From Tamlana crocina (GTDB lineage Bacteria; Bacteroidota; Bacteroidia; Flavobacteriales; Flavobacteriaceae), in contig CP158972.1 of the NCBI GenBank assembly GCA_040429635.1, positions 3,231,501 to 3,295,500 of the forward strand: a DNA stretch of 64,000 nt, in the 5' to 3' direction. Shown here piece after piece: positions 34,162 through 43,029 of the stretch. Position 1 is the first letter of the stretch. Each line of letters opens with the position of its first letter. The notes beneath the pieces are model-generated. The model did no database searches and was not told where the DNA came from. It was given only the letters and a program-made list of their open reading frames with translations. The position numbers were made by a program, and so were the translations under genes.

Positions 34162-34692
34162 ATGAATGCATTTTTCTCAATTAACAAAAAATACATATTG
34201 CTTTTTAGCATCTTCTCGTTTTTTACCTCCGTTGGAATATCTCAAAGCAGCAACAATGCGTTTTGGGAAAACGTTCGTTTTGGTGGCGGCCTTGGCTTAA
34301 ACTTTGGCGACAACTTTTTTAGCGCTACCGTTGCCCCGAGTGCTATCTATCAGTTTAACAGTACGTTTGCGACAGGTTTGGGACTAAACGCGACATTTAA
34401 CAATCAGAAAAGTGTTTATAAATCTACCATCTTGGGAGGCAGCTTAATTGGGCTTAGCAATATTTTAAACGTGCTTCAGCTTTCGGCAGAATTTGAACAA
34501 TTACATGTTAACCGAAGATACAATGTAAACCTGAATACCGAAGACGACAGTTATTGGTCGCCCGCCCTATTTTTAGGAGCTGGTTACAGAAGCGGCAACG
34601 TCACCTTTGGGGTGAGATACGACGTGCTGTACGACAGTAGCAAAAGTATTTATGCCGACCCTTGGATGCCTTTCGTACGGTTTTATTTCTAA
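34162..34692 (+). CDS. Small outer-membrane beta-barrel protein
   Basis: 176 residues. A signal peptide (KKYILLFSIFSFFTSVGISQ) precedes alternating strands rich in Gly and aromatic residues (VRFGGGLGLNFGDNFFSATV, SPALFLGAGYRSGNVTFGVRYD), ending in PFVRFYF with a terminal aromatic residue, as expected for an OmpA/OmpW-like barrel of about eight strands. No known family signature. The ATG 34162 is the only good start for the signal peptide. It ends 6 bases from the stop codon of the converging gene, with no terminator between. Confidence 0.82.
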   Translation: MNAFFSINKKYILLFSIFSFFTSVGISQSSNNAFWENVRFGGGLGLNFGDNFFSATVAPSAIYQFNSTFATGLGLNATFNNQKSVYKSTILGGSLIGLSNILNVLQLSAEFEQLHVNRRYNVNLNTEDDSYWSPALFLGAGYRSGNVTFGVRYDVLYDSSKSIYADPWMPFVRFYF

Positions 34693-34698
34693 GTTTTT

Positions 34699-35055
34699 TC
34701 AGCTAGAATAACGCTCTTTAAACCACACTTTTTGCCATTCGCGCTTTAGGATTAAAAACGAAACGTCTTCCGAAAGTTTCAGCACATCTTCACCATCCAA
34801 AGCTTTAACGGCATGTTCCGAAACATCGATGATATAAAGTAAATTGAGGTATTCGGTAAATTTTTCTTGAATGAGTTTATAAACGGTTTCGTGAAGCATC
34901 AATTTTAAGCTGGAAGGCAAAATATCCTCATGAAAATCTAAATCGATATTAGCCAAAAGGAAATCTTTATTGAGCTGAAGAATCAATTTTTGGTATAAAT
35001 TGGATTGATTGGCTTCCACAATCAAATCCTCAAAAGTTGCTGGCAATTGCATCAT
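34699..35055 (-). CDS. Conserved hypothetical protein coupled to polyprenyl synthetase
   Basis: 118 residues, mainly alpha-helical, acidic, no signal peptide and no recognised motif. It starts within the stop codon of the polyprenyl synthetase gene (ATGA overlap, 35052-35055), so its translation is coupled to that enzyme. I have the impression that similar small proteins follow this synthetase in other Flavobacteriaceae, but could not check. Function unknown; a role linked to isoprenoid chain synthesis is inferred from the coupling only. Confidence 0.75.
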   Translation of the reverse strand: MMQLPATFEDLIVEANQSNLYQKLILQLNKDFLLANIDLDFHEDILPSSLKLMLHETVYKLIQEKFTEYLNLLYIIDVSEHAVKALDGEDVLKLSEDVSFLILKREWQKVWFKERYSS

Positions 35056-36026
35056 ACAGTGCGATTCATTAAACTAACACCAAAACGTTTTAAAAGCTCT
35101 TTTTTACCTTCTGAAATATTCAAGCTTTCCAAAGTTTTGAATGCCTTTTGCGTGTATTCATCAATCGCTTTTTTTGTGGCTTCAGCTGAGCCGGAAGACA
35201 CAAAAGCCCTTTTAGCAACCTCAATTTTAGCGTTGGTATCTTTTGGGGTTTCCGAAAACAAAGCCATTAATTCTTTCCTTTCAGTTTCATTTGAAAACTC
35301 CAAGGCTTTCAAGTACAGATAGGTTTTTTTGTTTTCTATAATATCGCCGCCCACTTGCTTCCCAAAAGTTTCCGGGTCTCCAAAAGCATCTAAGTAGTCG
35401 TCCTGAAGCTGAAATGCAATTCCCAAGTTTCTACCGAACTCATAAATGGCTTGCTGGTCTTCATCTGACGCTTTAGCCACAATCGCTCCCATTTGCAGCG
35501 CAGCCCCCACTAAAACGGCCGTTTTGTACTCAATCATTTTGAGATACTCAGGAACCGACACATCGTTTCGGGTTTCGAAATCCATATCGTATTGTTGGCC
35601 TTCGCAAACCTCCAATGCCGTTTTACTGAACAACTTGGCCAGCGCCTGAAACGTGATTGGTTCGTAATTCTCAAACAATTGGTAAGCCATAATCAGCATG
35701 GCATCGCCAGAAAGAATCCCCGTATTGACATCCCATTTTTCGTGCACAGTTTTTTGGCCTCTGCGCAGTGGAGCTCCGTCCATAATATCGTCGTGCACCA
35801 ACGAAAAATTATGGAACACTTCAATACTCAATGCGGCATTGAGGGCTTCTTTGTAATCTCCGTTAAAAATTTCGGCAGCCATTAATGTTAACACTGGTCG
35901 CAGGCGCTTCCCTCCTAAATTTAAAATATAATCTATGGGACGGTAAAGGTTTTCGGGTTCTTTTGCTGTGGCGTATTCTTTTAAATAAGCAACAACATGC
36001 TGTTGGTATTCTTCTATTGAAAGCAT
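35052..36026 (-). CDS. Polyprenyl (farnesyl/geranylgeranyl) diphosphate synthase
   Basis: 324 residues. A trans-prenyltransferase that condenses isopentenyl diphosphate with allylic diphosphates. GGKRLRPVLTLMAAE, the first aspartate-rich motif LVHDDIMDGAPLRRG and the second QLQDDYLDAFGD with GKQVGGDI are all intact. Chain length cannot be read with confidence; the residues ahead of the first DDxxD suggest a short- to medium-chain product. It starts at ATG 36026 (MLSIEEYQQ); upstream codons are not needed. A small unknown gene overlaps its stop codon. Confidence 0.93.
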   Translation of the reverse strand: MLSIEEYQQHVVAYLKEYATAKEPENLYRPIDYILNLGGKRLRPVLTLMAAEIFNGDYKEALNAALSIEVFHNFSLVHDDIMDGAPLRRGQKTVHEKWDVNTGILSGDAMLIMAYQLFENYEPITFQALAKLFSKTALEVCEGQQYDMDFETRNDVSVPEYLKMIEYKTAVLVGAALQMGAIVAKASDEDQQAIYEFGRNLGIAFQLQDDYLDAFGDPETFGKQVGGDIIENKKTYLYLKALEFSNETERKELMALFSETPKDTNAKIEVAKRAFVSSGSAEATKKAIDEYTQKAFKTLESLNISEGKKELLKRFGVSLMNRTV

Positions 36027-36109
36027 GAAACAAAAATCGGTTTTTGTCGTCATTATACAAAGTAAAAAACAACAATATTAAATTATCGTTAAAACTCAGA
36101 AAACTTTTT

Positions 36110-36139
36110 TTGTTTTTAAAGTTTCCTATTGTACTTTTG
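36110..36139 (+). promoter_or_regulatory. Canonical Bacteroidota promoter of the efflux operon
   Basis: TTG (36110-36112; TTTG with the base before), a 19-base spacer and TACTTTTG (36132-36139), fully matching the consensus. The ATG of the TetR gene follows 10 bases later, leaving a leader of only a few bases. Autorepression by the TetR protein here is likely. Confidence 0.75.
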
Positions 36140-36149
36140 CCTCCAAATT

Positions 36150-36755
36150 ATGAAGGAAGATATTTTAAAAAGTGCTGTTGATTTATTTTTAAACTATGGG
36201 TTTAAAAGCGTGACCATGGACGATATAGCCAGTGCCCAAGGCATCTCAAAAAAAACGATTTATCAATATTTTGAAAACAAAACGGTTCTTGTTGAAGAGG
36301 CCGTTATGTATTTGTTCCAAACCATTTCGAGCGGCATTGAAGACATTCGCGACTTAGAGAAAAACCCTATTGAGGAGATTTTGGAAATCAAAGAATTCTT
36401 GATGCAACATCTAAAAGATGAAAAATCGTCGCCCCAATATCAGTTGGAGAAATACTACCCAAAGATATTTAAGGACATTAAAGAAAAACAATTTTGCGTT
36501 ATGGAAGATTGCGTAGCCTGTAACCTGGAGCGTGGCGTAAAACTTGGCCTATACCGAAAAAATATTAATATCGATTTTATCTCTAAAATCTATTTTACCT
36601 GCATGATTGCCCTAAAAGACAAAGAACTTTTCCCTTTAAATAATTACTCAATGCTAACACTCAACAACAATTATTTAGAGTACCATTTGCGTGGTATTTG
36701 CACCCCAGAGGGCCTTAAACAATTAGATCATCATTTAACAACAAATCAATCATAA
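36150..36755 (+). CDS. TetR/AcrR family transcriptional regulator
   Basis: 201 residues. The N-terminal helix-turn-helix is clear: ILKSAVDLFLNYGFKSVTMD followed by DIASAQGISKKTIYQYFENK. The rest is a helical ligand-binding domain without recognised signature; it has several cysteines (FCVMEDCVACNLE) that might sense redox or metals, though this is speculative. It is the first gene of an operon with a TolC-like protein (3-base gap), a membrane fusion protein and an RND pump, and so probably represses it until a pump substrate binds. Confidence 0.95.
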   Translation: MKEDILKSAVDLFLNYGFKSVTMDDIASAQGISKKTIYQYFENKTVLVEEAVMYLFQTISSGIEDIRDLEKNPIEEILEIKEFLMQHLKDEKSSPQYQLEKYYPKIFKDIKEKQFCVMEDCVACNLERGVKLGLYRKNINIDFISKIYFTCMIALKDKELFPLNNYSMLTLNNNYLEYHLRGICTPEGLKQLDHHLTTNQS

Positions 36756-36758
36756 AAC

Positions 36759-38099
36759 ATGAAGCACAAACTCATTTTAATCTTTGGTTTTCTATTGGCT
36801 TTAAAAGGATTTTCACAAGAAACCCCAACCCAATTCTCAATACAGGAAGCCATTGATTATGCCTTGGAACATAATCGAACGGCCAAAAATGCCGCCCGCG
36901 ACATTGAAGCCGCAAAAAAACAAAAATGGGAAACCACAGCAACGGGTTTGCCTCAAATTGATGCAAAAATTGACTACCAAAACTTTTTAAAACAACAGGT
37001 ATCGCTAATTCCTGCAGAGTTTTTTGGAGGAAACCCCGGCGAGTTTCAGGACGTTATCTTCAGTCCGAAACAAAACATGACGGCTACAGCCACCTTAACC
37101 CAAAAGATTTTTGATGGTTCTTACCTTGTTGGGCTACAATCGGCTAAAGTGTTTTTGGAAATCTCAAAAAACGCCAAGGAAAAAACTGACCTTGAAGTTA
37201 GGAAAGCGGTTATTGAAGCTTATGGCAATGTGCTTATGGCCGAAGAAAGTGTAAATATTTTACAACGGAATATTAAAACTTTGGAAAAAAACCTGTTCGA
37301 AACCCAAAAAATTTACGAAAACGGATTGGAAGAACAGGAAAGCGTGGAACAGCTTCAAATCACCCTTTCGGGTGTGAAGAGCAACCTAAAAAATGTAAGC
37401 CGCTTAAAAGATTTAGCATACCAAATGCTGAATATCAACTTGGGCCTCGACATTGATAACCCAACGGTGTTAACCGATAAATTGGAACAATTAACAGCAC
37501 AAAACATTACCTTGGATTTGCTCGCCGCCGAAGAAAGCGTTGAAAACACCATCGATTACCGAATTGCAGAAAACGACACAAAATCGAAAGAGTTGCTTTT
37601 AAAACTTGAAAAAAGCAAAGCGCTCCCTACTTTAAATTCATTTATCAATGGAGGTTATTCGGGTTTTGGTAACGAGTTTAATTTTGCAAACAGCGACCAA
37701 GATTGGTTTGGCTTTTCTTTATTTGGCGTAAGTTTAAATATTCCCATTTTCAGTTCATTGGGAAGAAGTGTCGCTACGCAACGTGCCAAAATCAACTTAG
37801 AAAAAGCCAAAGATGATCTTACGGAAACCGAGCAAAAAATCAGGTTACAAATTGCTTCCGCGAAAAGCGATTATCAATACGCCGTTGAAGATTACGACAA
37901 CAAAAAGCAAAACCTAAACCTTGCCGAACGCATTGAAGCGAAAAACCAAACTAAGTTTTTTGAGGGTGTGGGCTCCAGTTTCGAACTGCGCCAAGCTCAA
38001 ACCCAACTCTATTCGGCGCAACAGGAATTTCTTCAAGCCATGCTCGATGTCATCAATAAAAAGGCCGCTTTAGAAACCGCGCTTAATACCATTAACTAA
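36759..38099 (+). CDS. TolC family outer-membrane efflux protein
   Basis: 446 residues. Signal peptide (KLILIFGFLLALKGFSQ), then two repeats of the OEP fold with long coiled-coil helices: FSIQEAIDYALEHNRTAKNA at the start of repeat one and the C-terminal GVGSSFELRQAQTQLYSAQQ of repeat two, a classic TolC signature. It forms the outer-membrane channel of the tripartite pump made with the next two genes, and lies 3 bases after the TetR gene. Confidence 0.95.
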   Translation: MKHKLILIFGFLLALKGFSQETPTQFSIQEAIDYALEHNRTAKNAARDIEAAKKQKWETTATGLPQIDAKIDYQNFLKQQVSLIPAEFFGGNPGEFQDVIFSPKQNMTATATLTQKIFDGSYLVGLQSAKVFLEISKNAKEKTDLEVRKAVIEAYGNVLMAEESVNILQRNIKTLEKNLFETQKIYENGLEEQESVEQLQITLSGVKSNLKNVSRLKDLAYQMLNINLGLDIDNPTVLTDKLEQLTAQNITLDLLAAEESVENTIDYRIAENDTKSKELLLKLEKSKALPTLNSFINGGYSGFGNEFNFANSDQDWFGFSLFGVSLNIPIFSSLGRSVATQRAKINLEKAKDDLTETEQKIRLQIASAKSDYQYAVEDYDNKKQNLNLAERIEAKNQTKFFEGVGSSFELRQAQTQLYSAQQEFLQAMLDVINKKAALETALNTIN

Positions 38100-38123
38100 T
38101 CACCAATCAGAAAAACACTAAAA

Positions 38124-39296
38124 ATGAAACATACATTTTCTTTAATCATAATCGCGCTGCTTTTAGTATCCTGTGGTGGCGAAAACAAAAAAAACTCTGT
38201 TGAAAACGTTTTAGAAAGCAATAATTTAGAAACCATTCGCCAAAAACGTGCGGAATTGGTTAACGAACAGGAAATGACCAACAGCAAAATAAAGCAGTTG
38301 GACGCCGCCATATCAAAATTAGATACGGTAAGACACGTACCGTTAATCACAACATTTTTGGCAAAGCAAGAAGTTTTTAAACACGTTCTGGAAATCCAAG
38401 GTAACGTTACCACAAAAAACCTTTTAGTAATCACCCCAGAGTACAACGGTATTTTAACACAGGTTTACGTAAAAGAAGGACAACGCGTTAACAAAGGGCA
38501 ACTACTTGCAAAAATAGATGATGGCGGACTTAGCCAGCAGCTGGCTCAATTGCAAATTCAAACCGATTTAGCAAAAACCACCTTCGAGCGCCAAAAGCGT
38601 TTGTGGGAACAGAACATTGGTAGTGAAATTCAATATTTACAGGCTAAATCAAATTACGAAGCGCAACAGGAAACAGTCAACCAACTTAAAAAACAAGTGG
38701 CCAAAACTAGTGTAACGGCTCCATTTTCTGGTACTATCGACGATGTTATCACCGAACAAGGTAGCGTAGTTGCAGCTGGGCAAACCCCTTTAATGCGCTT
38801 GGTAAACCTCAACGATATGTACATTGAAACCAGCGTACCGGAAAGCTACATCCCCGATGTTACCAAAGGAAAACACGTTGTGGTCGAGTTTCCTATTTTG
38901 GGCGAAAGCGTTGAAACCGAAGTGCGCCAAGCCAGCGATTTCATCAATCCGGACAACAGAACATTTAAAATCGAAGTGGGGATTCCCAATAAAAACGAAA
39001 ACATCAAGCCCAACTTAACAGCAAAACTGAAGATTAACGATTACACCAATAACGAGGCTATTTTGGTACCGCAGAGTATCATTTCAGAAAATGCCAATGG
39101 CGAGCAATACGTTTACACCATAAAAGATAAAAATGGAAACAACGAGGGCGTTGCCAACCGCGTTATTGTTAAAACGGGCAAAACCCAAGGCGATGTCATT
39201 GAAATTTTAGAAGGTGTTAGCAATGGCACCGAAATTATCAAAGAAGGCGCTCGAAGCGTTAAAGACGGACAAACCGTTAAAGTGATTAACTACTAA
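38124..39296 (+). CDS. RND efflux periplasmic adaptor (membrane fusion protein)
   Basis: 390 residues. Lipoprotein signal MKHTFSLIIIALLLVSC with lipidation at Cys17. A short coiled coil (ETIRQKRAELVNEQEMTNSK), then the barrel-sandwich half QVYVKEGQRVNKGQLLAKID, the alpha-hairpin (LAKTTFERQKRLWEQNIGSE) and the second half VTAPFSGTIDDVITEQGSVV, followed by beta-barrel and membrane-proximal domains. It bridges the TolC-like channel and the RND pump. It sits between both genes in the operon. Confidence 0.95.
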   Translation: MKHTFSLIIIALLLVSCGGENKKNSVENVLESNNLETIRQKRAELVNEQEMTNSKIKQLDAAISKLDTVRHVPLITTFLAKQEVFKHVLEIQGNVTTKNLLVITPEYNGILTQVYVKEGQRVNKGQLLAKIDDGGLSQQLAQLQIQTDLAKTTFERQKRLWEQNIGSEIQYLQAKSNYEAQQETVNQLKKQVAKTSVTAPFSGTIDDVITEQGSVVAAGQTPLMRLVNLNDMYIETSVPESYIPDVTKGKHVVVEFPILGESVETEVRQASDFINPDNRTFKIEVGIPNKNENIKPNLTAKLKINDYTNNEAILVPQSIISENANGEQYVYTIKDKNGNNEGVANRVIVKTGKTQGDVIEILEGVSNGTEIIKEGARSVKDGQTVKVINY

Positions 39297-39307
39297 CCGG
39301 AAGACTA

Positions 39308-42300
39308 ATGACTAACAAAAAGAACAAAAAACAAGTCGATAAAGAATTTGGTTTGTCGTCGTGGGCCATCAACAACAAAACCACGATGTATGTACTTATT
39401 GCTGTATTCTTCTACATTGGTGCATCTGCATTTTTCGATATGCCCCGAGAAAATTTCCCCGAAGTAAACGAGACTAAAATCTACGTGAGTTCGGTGTTTC
39501 CTGGAAATACGGCTGAAGACATTGAAAAACTCATTACAGACCCGCTTGAAGACAAGTTAAAAACGGTGAGTAATGTGGTAGAAATCACCTCTACTTCCCA
39601 AGAAGATTACGGAATGATTATGGTCGAGTTCGATGAAAACATCACCGTTGAACAAGCCAAACAAAAGGTTAAGGACGAAATTGACACCGAAACCTCTGGT
39701 GAAGATTGGCCAACCTTTAACGGTGCCAAAGTAGAACCCGACGTGTTCGAGTTGAGCCTTTCGGAAGAAATGCCCATTTTAAACATTAATATTTCTGGCG
39801 ATTATCCTATAGAAAAACTAAAGGAATACGCCGAATACCTTCAAGACGAAATTGAAGATTTATTGGAAATTAAAAAGGCCGATATCCGTGGTGCTCAGGA
39901 AAAAGAAGTTGAAGTAGCGGTTGATATTTACAAAATGATGGCTGCCAAAGTAACCTTTGGCGATATTATTGGCGCCATAAATAATGGCAACGTTACCATG
40001 TCTGCCGGAAACTTAAAAGCTAGTGGGCAACGACGCACCATCCGTATTTTAGGTGAAATAGATAAGCCTTCCGATTTAGAAAATTTTGTTGTAAAATCAG
40101 AAAACGGAAACGCCATTTACCTAAAAGATGTGGCCCAAGTATCGTTTAAAGAAGAAGACAAAACCACTTATGCGCGCGAATACGGTGAGCCCGTTGTGAT
40201 GCTCGACGTTAAAAAACGCGCCGGAAAAAACATGGTGGCTGCGGCCGAACAAATTCAAGTTATTGTTGAAGATGCCATTGAAAATGTATTTCCGCAAGAC
40301 TTAAAAGTGAGCATCACCAACGACCAATCTTCCGTAACCATTGGCCAGGTGGACGATTTGGTAAACAACATCATTTTCGGGGTACTATTGGTAGTAACCG
40401 TTTTAATGTTCTTTTTAGGATTTAAAAACGCCATTTTCGTTGGTTTTGCCATCCCGATGTCTATGTTCATGTCGCTCATGATTCTGAACATTTTTGGCTA
40501 TAGTTTGAATACCATGGTGCTTTTCGGCTTAATTATGGGCTTAGGTATGCTGGTGGACAACGGTATTGTGGTAGTTGAAAACGTGTACCGATTGATGGAT
40601 GAAGAAGGCATGAGCCGTATTGAAGCCGCCAAAAAAGGAATTGGAGAAATTGCCTTTCCTATTATCATTTCTACGGCAACTACGGTAGCTGCTTTTATAC
40701 CGCTGGGGCTATGGCCGGGCATTATGGGTGAGTTTATGATGATTTTACCCATCACATTATCCATTGTTTTAGGGTCATCGTTATTCGTAGCCATATTTTT
40801 CAACTCGGTATTGGTTTCCCAATTTATGAATACCGAAGACAAAGACATGCCTCTAAACAAAATAATCAGAACTACGGTTATCATGGCCGTTCTCGGCATA
40901 CTGGTATTCATTACAGGTGGCGAGTACCGTGCACTGGGAACGCTTATGGTATTTACCGCCATTATGCTTTGGGTGTATCGACTGTTTTTAAGAAAATGGG
41001 CAAACAACTTCCAGACCAAAACCTTGGTAAAATTGGAAAGATGGTACGAAAGTCAGTTACGATGGGCCCTTTCAGGTAGAAAGCCCTATTTTTTAAGCGT
41101 CGGCATATTTCTGTTGCTCATTGTTTCGTTTATTACATTCGGAATTTCATTGGCAACGCAACGTACCAAAGTCGAGTTTTTCCCAGACAATAAGCCCAAC
41201 CAGATTATTGTCTATATTGAATACCCTCAAGGTACGGCCATTGAAAAAACCAACGCCATTACCAAGGAAATTGAAAAACGGGTCTATAAAGTTATCAGCC
41301 AAGATCAATACCAAGACAACGGCTACAACTTTTTGGTAGAAAGTGCCGTATCGCAAGTTGGCGAAGGTGCCGGGAACCCTCAAACCGATGGCGGTTCTGC
41401 TGCCGAAATGCCTCATAAAGCAAAAATTACGGCCTCCATGCGCGAGTACAAATACCGTCGCGGGGAAGACAGTGAGCTGTTGCGTCAAAAAGTACAGGAA
41501 GCCTTGGTGGGCATTTATCCGGGAGTTTTAATTTCAGTTGAAAAGGATGCCAACGGTCCGCCAGCAGGTTCGCCCATCAATATTGAAATTGAAGGTGACG
41601 ATTACAACGAATTGATTGCCGTGGCCGAAAACATGCGCGAGTTCATCAACACCAAAAATATCCCGGGAATTGATGAGCTTAAAATTGATGTGAATAAAGA
41701 CAAACCATCAATGCAAGTTTCGGTAGACAGAGAAAAAGCAGGCGAATTAGGAGTAAGTGCCGCACAAGTGGGCCAACAATTGCGAAACTCCATTTTTGGA
41801 GCTAAAGCCGGCATTTACAAAGAAGGTGGTGATGATTACGACATTTACGTGCGTTTCAATCAAGACAACCGATACAACACCAGTGCGCTGTTCAACCAGA
41901 ATATCACTTTTAGGGATAATACCGGGCAGTTGAAGGAGATTCCACTTTCGGCAGTTTCAAAATACGAAAACACTTCAGGGTTCAGTGCCATCAAGCACAA
42001 AGACACCAAGCGAGTGGTAACGGTGTATTCTGCATTGGCACCGGGCTACACAGATGCACAGGCAATCGTAAACCAAATTCAAAACGAAATGAAAAGTTTT
42101 GAAGAACTTCCCGAAGGCATTAAAATTGACTACACCGGACAGATTGAAGAACAGCAAAAGCAAATGGCCTTTTTGATGGGAGCGTTTTTTACTGGTCTTG
42201 GGTTGATTTTCTTTATTTTGATTTTCCAATTTAACTCCGTTTCAAAACCTGCCATCATTATGTTGGCTATTTTCTTAAGTTTTATTGGAGTATTTGGTGG

Positions 42301-42835
42301 ATTGGTTATCACCGGAAAAGCCTTCGTTATTATGATGACCATGGTAGGTATTATTTCACTTGCCGGAATCGTGGTAAATAATGGGGTGGTGCTGCTCGAT
42401 TACGCACAACTGCTGATTGACAGAAAGAAAGCGCTTAGAGATTTGGAAGACGACCAATATTTAACCAATGAAGATCTGTTTGAAAGCATTGTAAAAGCAG
42501 GAAAAGCACGTTTGCGCCCGGTGTTACTTACAGCCATTACCACCATACTAGGTTTAATCCCATTGGCTATTGGTTTGAACATCAACTTCTTTTCGCTGTT
42601 TAAAGATTTTAACCCCAATATTTACATGGGTGGAGATAATGTAGTATTTTGGGGTCCGTTAGCATGGACAGTAATTTACGGATTATTAATTGCTACTTTC
42701 TTAACACTAATAATTGTACCCGTTTTGTTTTTCCTTTCAATGAAATTGAAAATGTGGTTATTTAAAAATCGTGTTGCCAAACAGGAAGAACCTCTTAATG
42801 AAGAAGTTTTTAATATGGATAAAAGGCTAGAGTAA
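39308..42835 (+). CDS. RND family efflux permease with extra central membrane segment
   Basis: 1175 residues, about 130 longer than AcrB. Two homologous halves each have one TM helix, a periplasmic porter domain and further TM helices. The proton-relay motif in TM4 reads GLGMLVDNGIVVVENVYR: the first Asp is kept, the second position of the AcrB pair (Asp408) is Asn. The second half has GIISLAGIVVNNGVVLLDYA. The extra length is largely between the halves: two additional hydrophobic stretches (VIMAVLGILVFITGG, LGTLMVFTAIMLWVYRLF). It drives export of drugs or other small molecules by proton antiport. Starts 11 bases after the adaptor gene. Confidence 0.94.
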   Translation: MTNKKNKKQVDKEFGLSSWAINNKTTMYVLIAVFFYIGASAFFDMPRENFPEVNETKIYVSSVFPGNTAEDIEKLITDPLEDKLKTVSNVVEITSTSQEDYGMIMVEFDENITVEQAKQKVKDEIDTETSGEDWPTFNGAKVEPDVFELSLSEEMPILNINISGDYPIEKLKEYAEYLQDEIEDLLEIKKADIRGAQEKEVEVAVDIYKMMAAKVTFGDIIGAINNGNVTMSAGNLKASGQRRTIRILGEIDKPSDLENFVVKSENGNAIYLKDVAQVSFKEEDKTTYAREYGEPVVMLDVKKRAGKNMVAAAEQIQVIVEDAIENVFPQDLKVSITNDQSSVTIGQVDDLVNNIIFGVLLVVTVLMFFLGFKNAIFVGFAIPMSMFMSLMILNIFGYSLNTMVLFGLIMGLGMLVDNGIVVVENVYRLMDEEGMSRIEAAKKGIGEIAFPIIISTATTVAAFIPLGLWPGIMGEFMMILPITLSIVLGSSLFVAIFFNSVLVSQFMNTEDKDMPLNKIIRTTVIMAVLGILVFITGGEYRALGTLMVFTAIMLWVYRLFLRKWANNFQTKTLVKLERWYESQLRWALSGRKPYFLSVGIFLLLIVSFITFGISLATQRTKVEFFPDNKPNQIIVYIEYPQGTAIEKTNAITKEIEKRVYKVISQDQYQDNGYNFLVESAVSQVGEGAGNPQTDGGSAAEMPHKAKITASMREYKYRRGEDSELLRQKVQEALVGIYPGVLISVEKDANGPPAGSPINIEIEGDDYNELIAVAENMREFINTKNIPGIDELKIDVNKDKPSMQVSVDREKAGELGVSAAQVGQQLRNSIFGAKAGIYKEGGDDYDIYVRFNQDNRYNTSALFNQNITFRDNTGQLKEIPLSAVSKYENTSGFSAIKHKDTKRVVTVYSALAPGYTDAQAIVNQIQNEMKSFEELPEGIKIDYTGQIEEQQKQMAFLMGAFFTGLGLIFFILIFQFNSVSKPAIIMLAIFLSFIGVFGGLVITGKAFVIMMTMVGIISLAGIVVNNGVVLLDYAQLLIDRKKALRDLEDDQYLTNEDLFESIVKAGKARLRPVLLTAITTILGLIPLAIGLNINFFSLFKDFNPNIYMGGDNVVFWGPLAWTVIYGLLIATFLTLIIVPVLFFLSMKLKMWLFKNRVAKQEEPLNEEVFNMDKRLE

Positions 42836-42848
42836 CATCTAGTCACAG

Positions 42849-42907
42849 TTTAAAGCAACAGCTTTTAGTTGCTTTAAAGAGATCCTTTTTCTTAGATAAA
42901 AAAGGAT
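42849..42907. repeat. Two successive hairpins after the RND operon
   Basis: First hairpin: perfect 11-bp arms TTTAAAGCAAC (42849-42859) and GTTGCTTTAAA (42868-42878). Second: ATCCTTTTT (42882-42890) with AAAAAAGGAT (42898-42907). Neither is followed by a clear T-run, so they may stabilise the 3' end; a true terminator follows. Confidence 0.7.
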
Positions 42908-42923
42908 TAGTTAATAGCGAAGA

Positions 42924-42951
42924 AAAGCCCCAACAATTGTTGGGGCTTTTT
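42924..42951. terminator. Bidirectional terminator between RND pump and kbl
   Basis: Perfect palindrome of 22 bases centred at 42936/42937 (arm AGCCCCAACAA), with an A-run before and TTTTT after. Serves both converging transcripts. Confidence 0.85.
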
Positions 42952-43029
42952 GATTTCACTGAGTGGCCGAAAACTTTTATCTACCCTATTGTAATTACAA
43001 AACAGAATAAAATCACTTTTAACATTACA

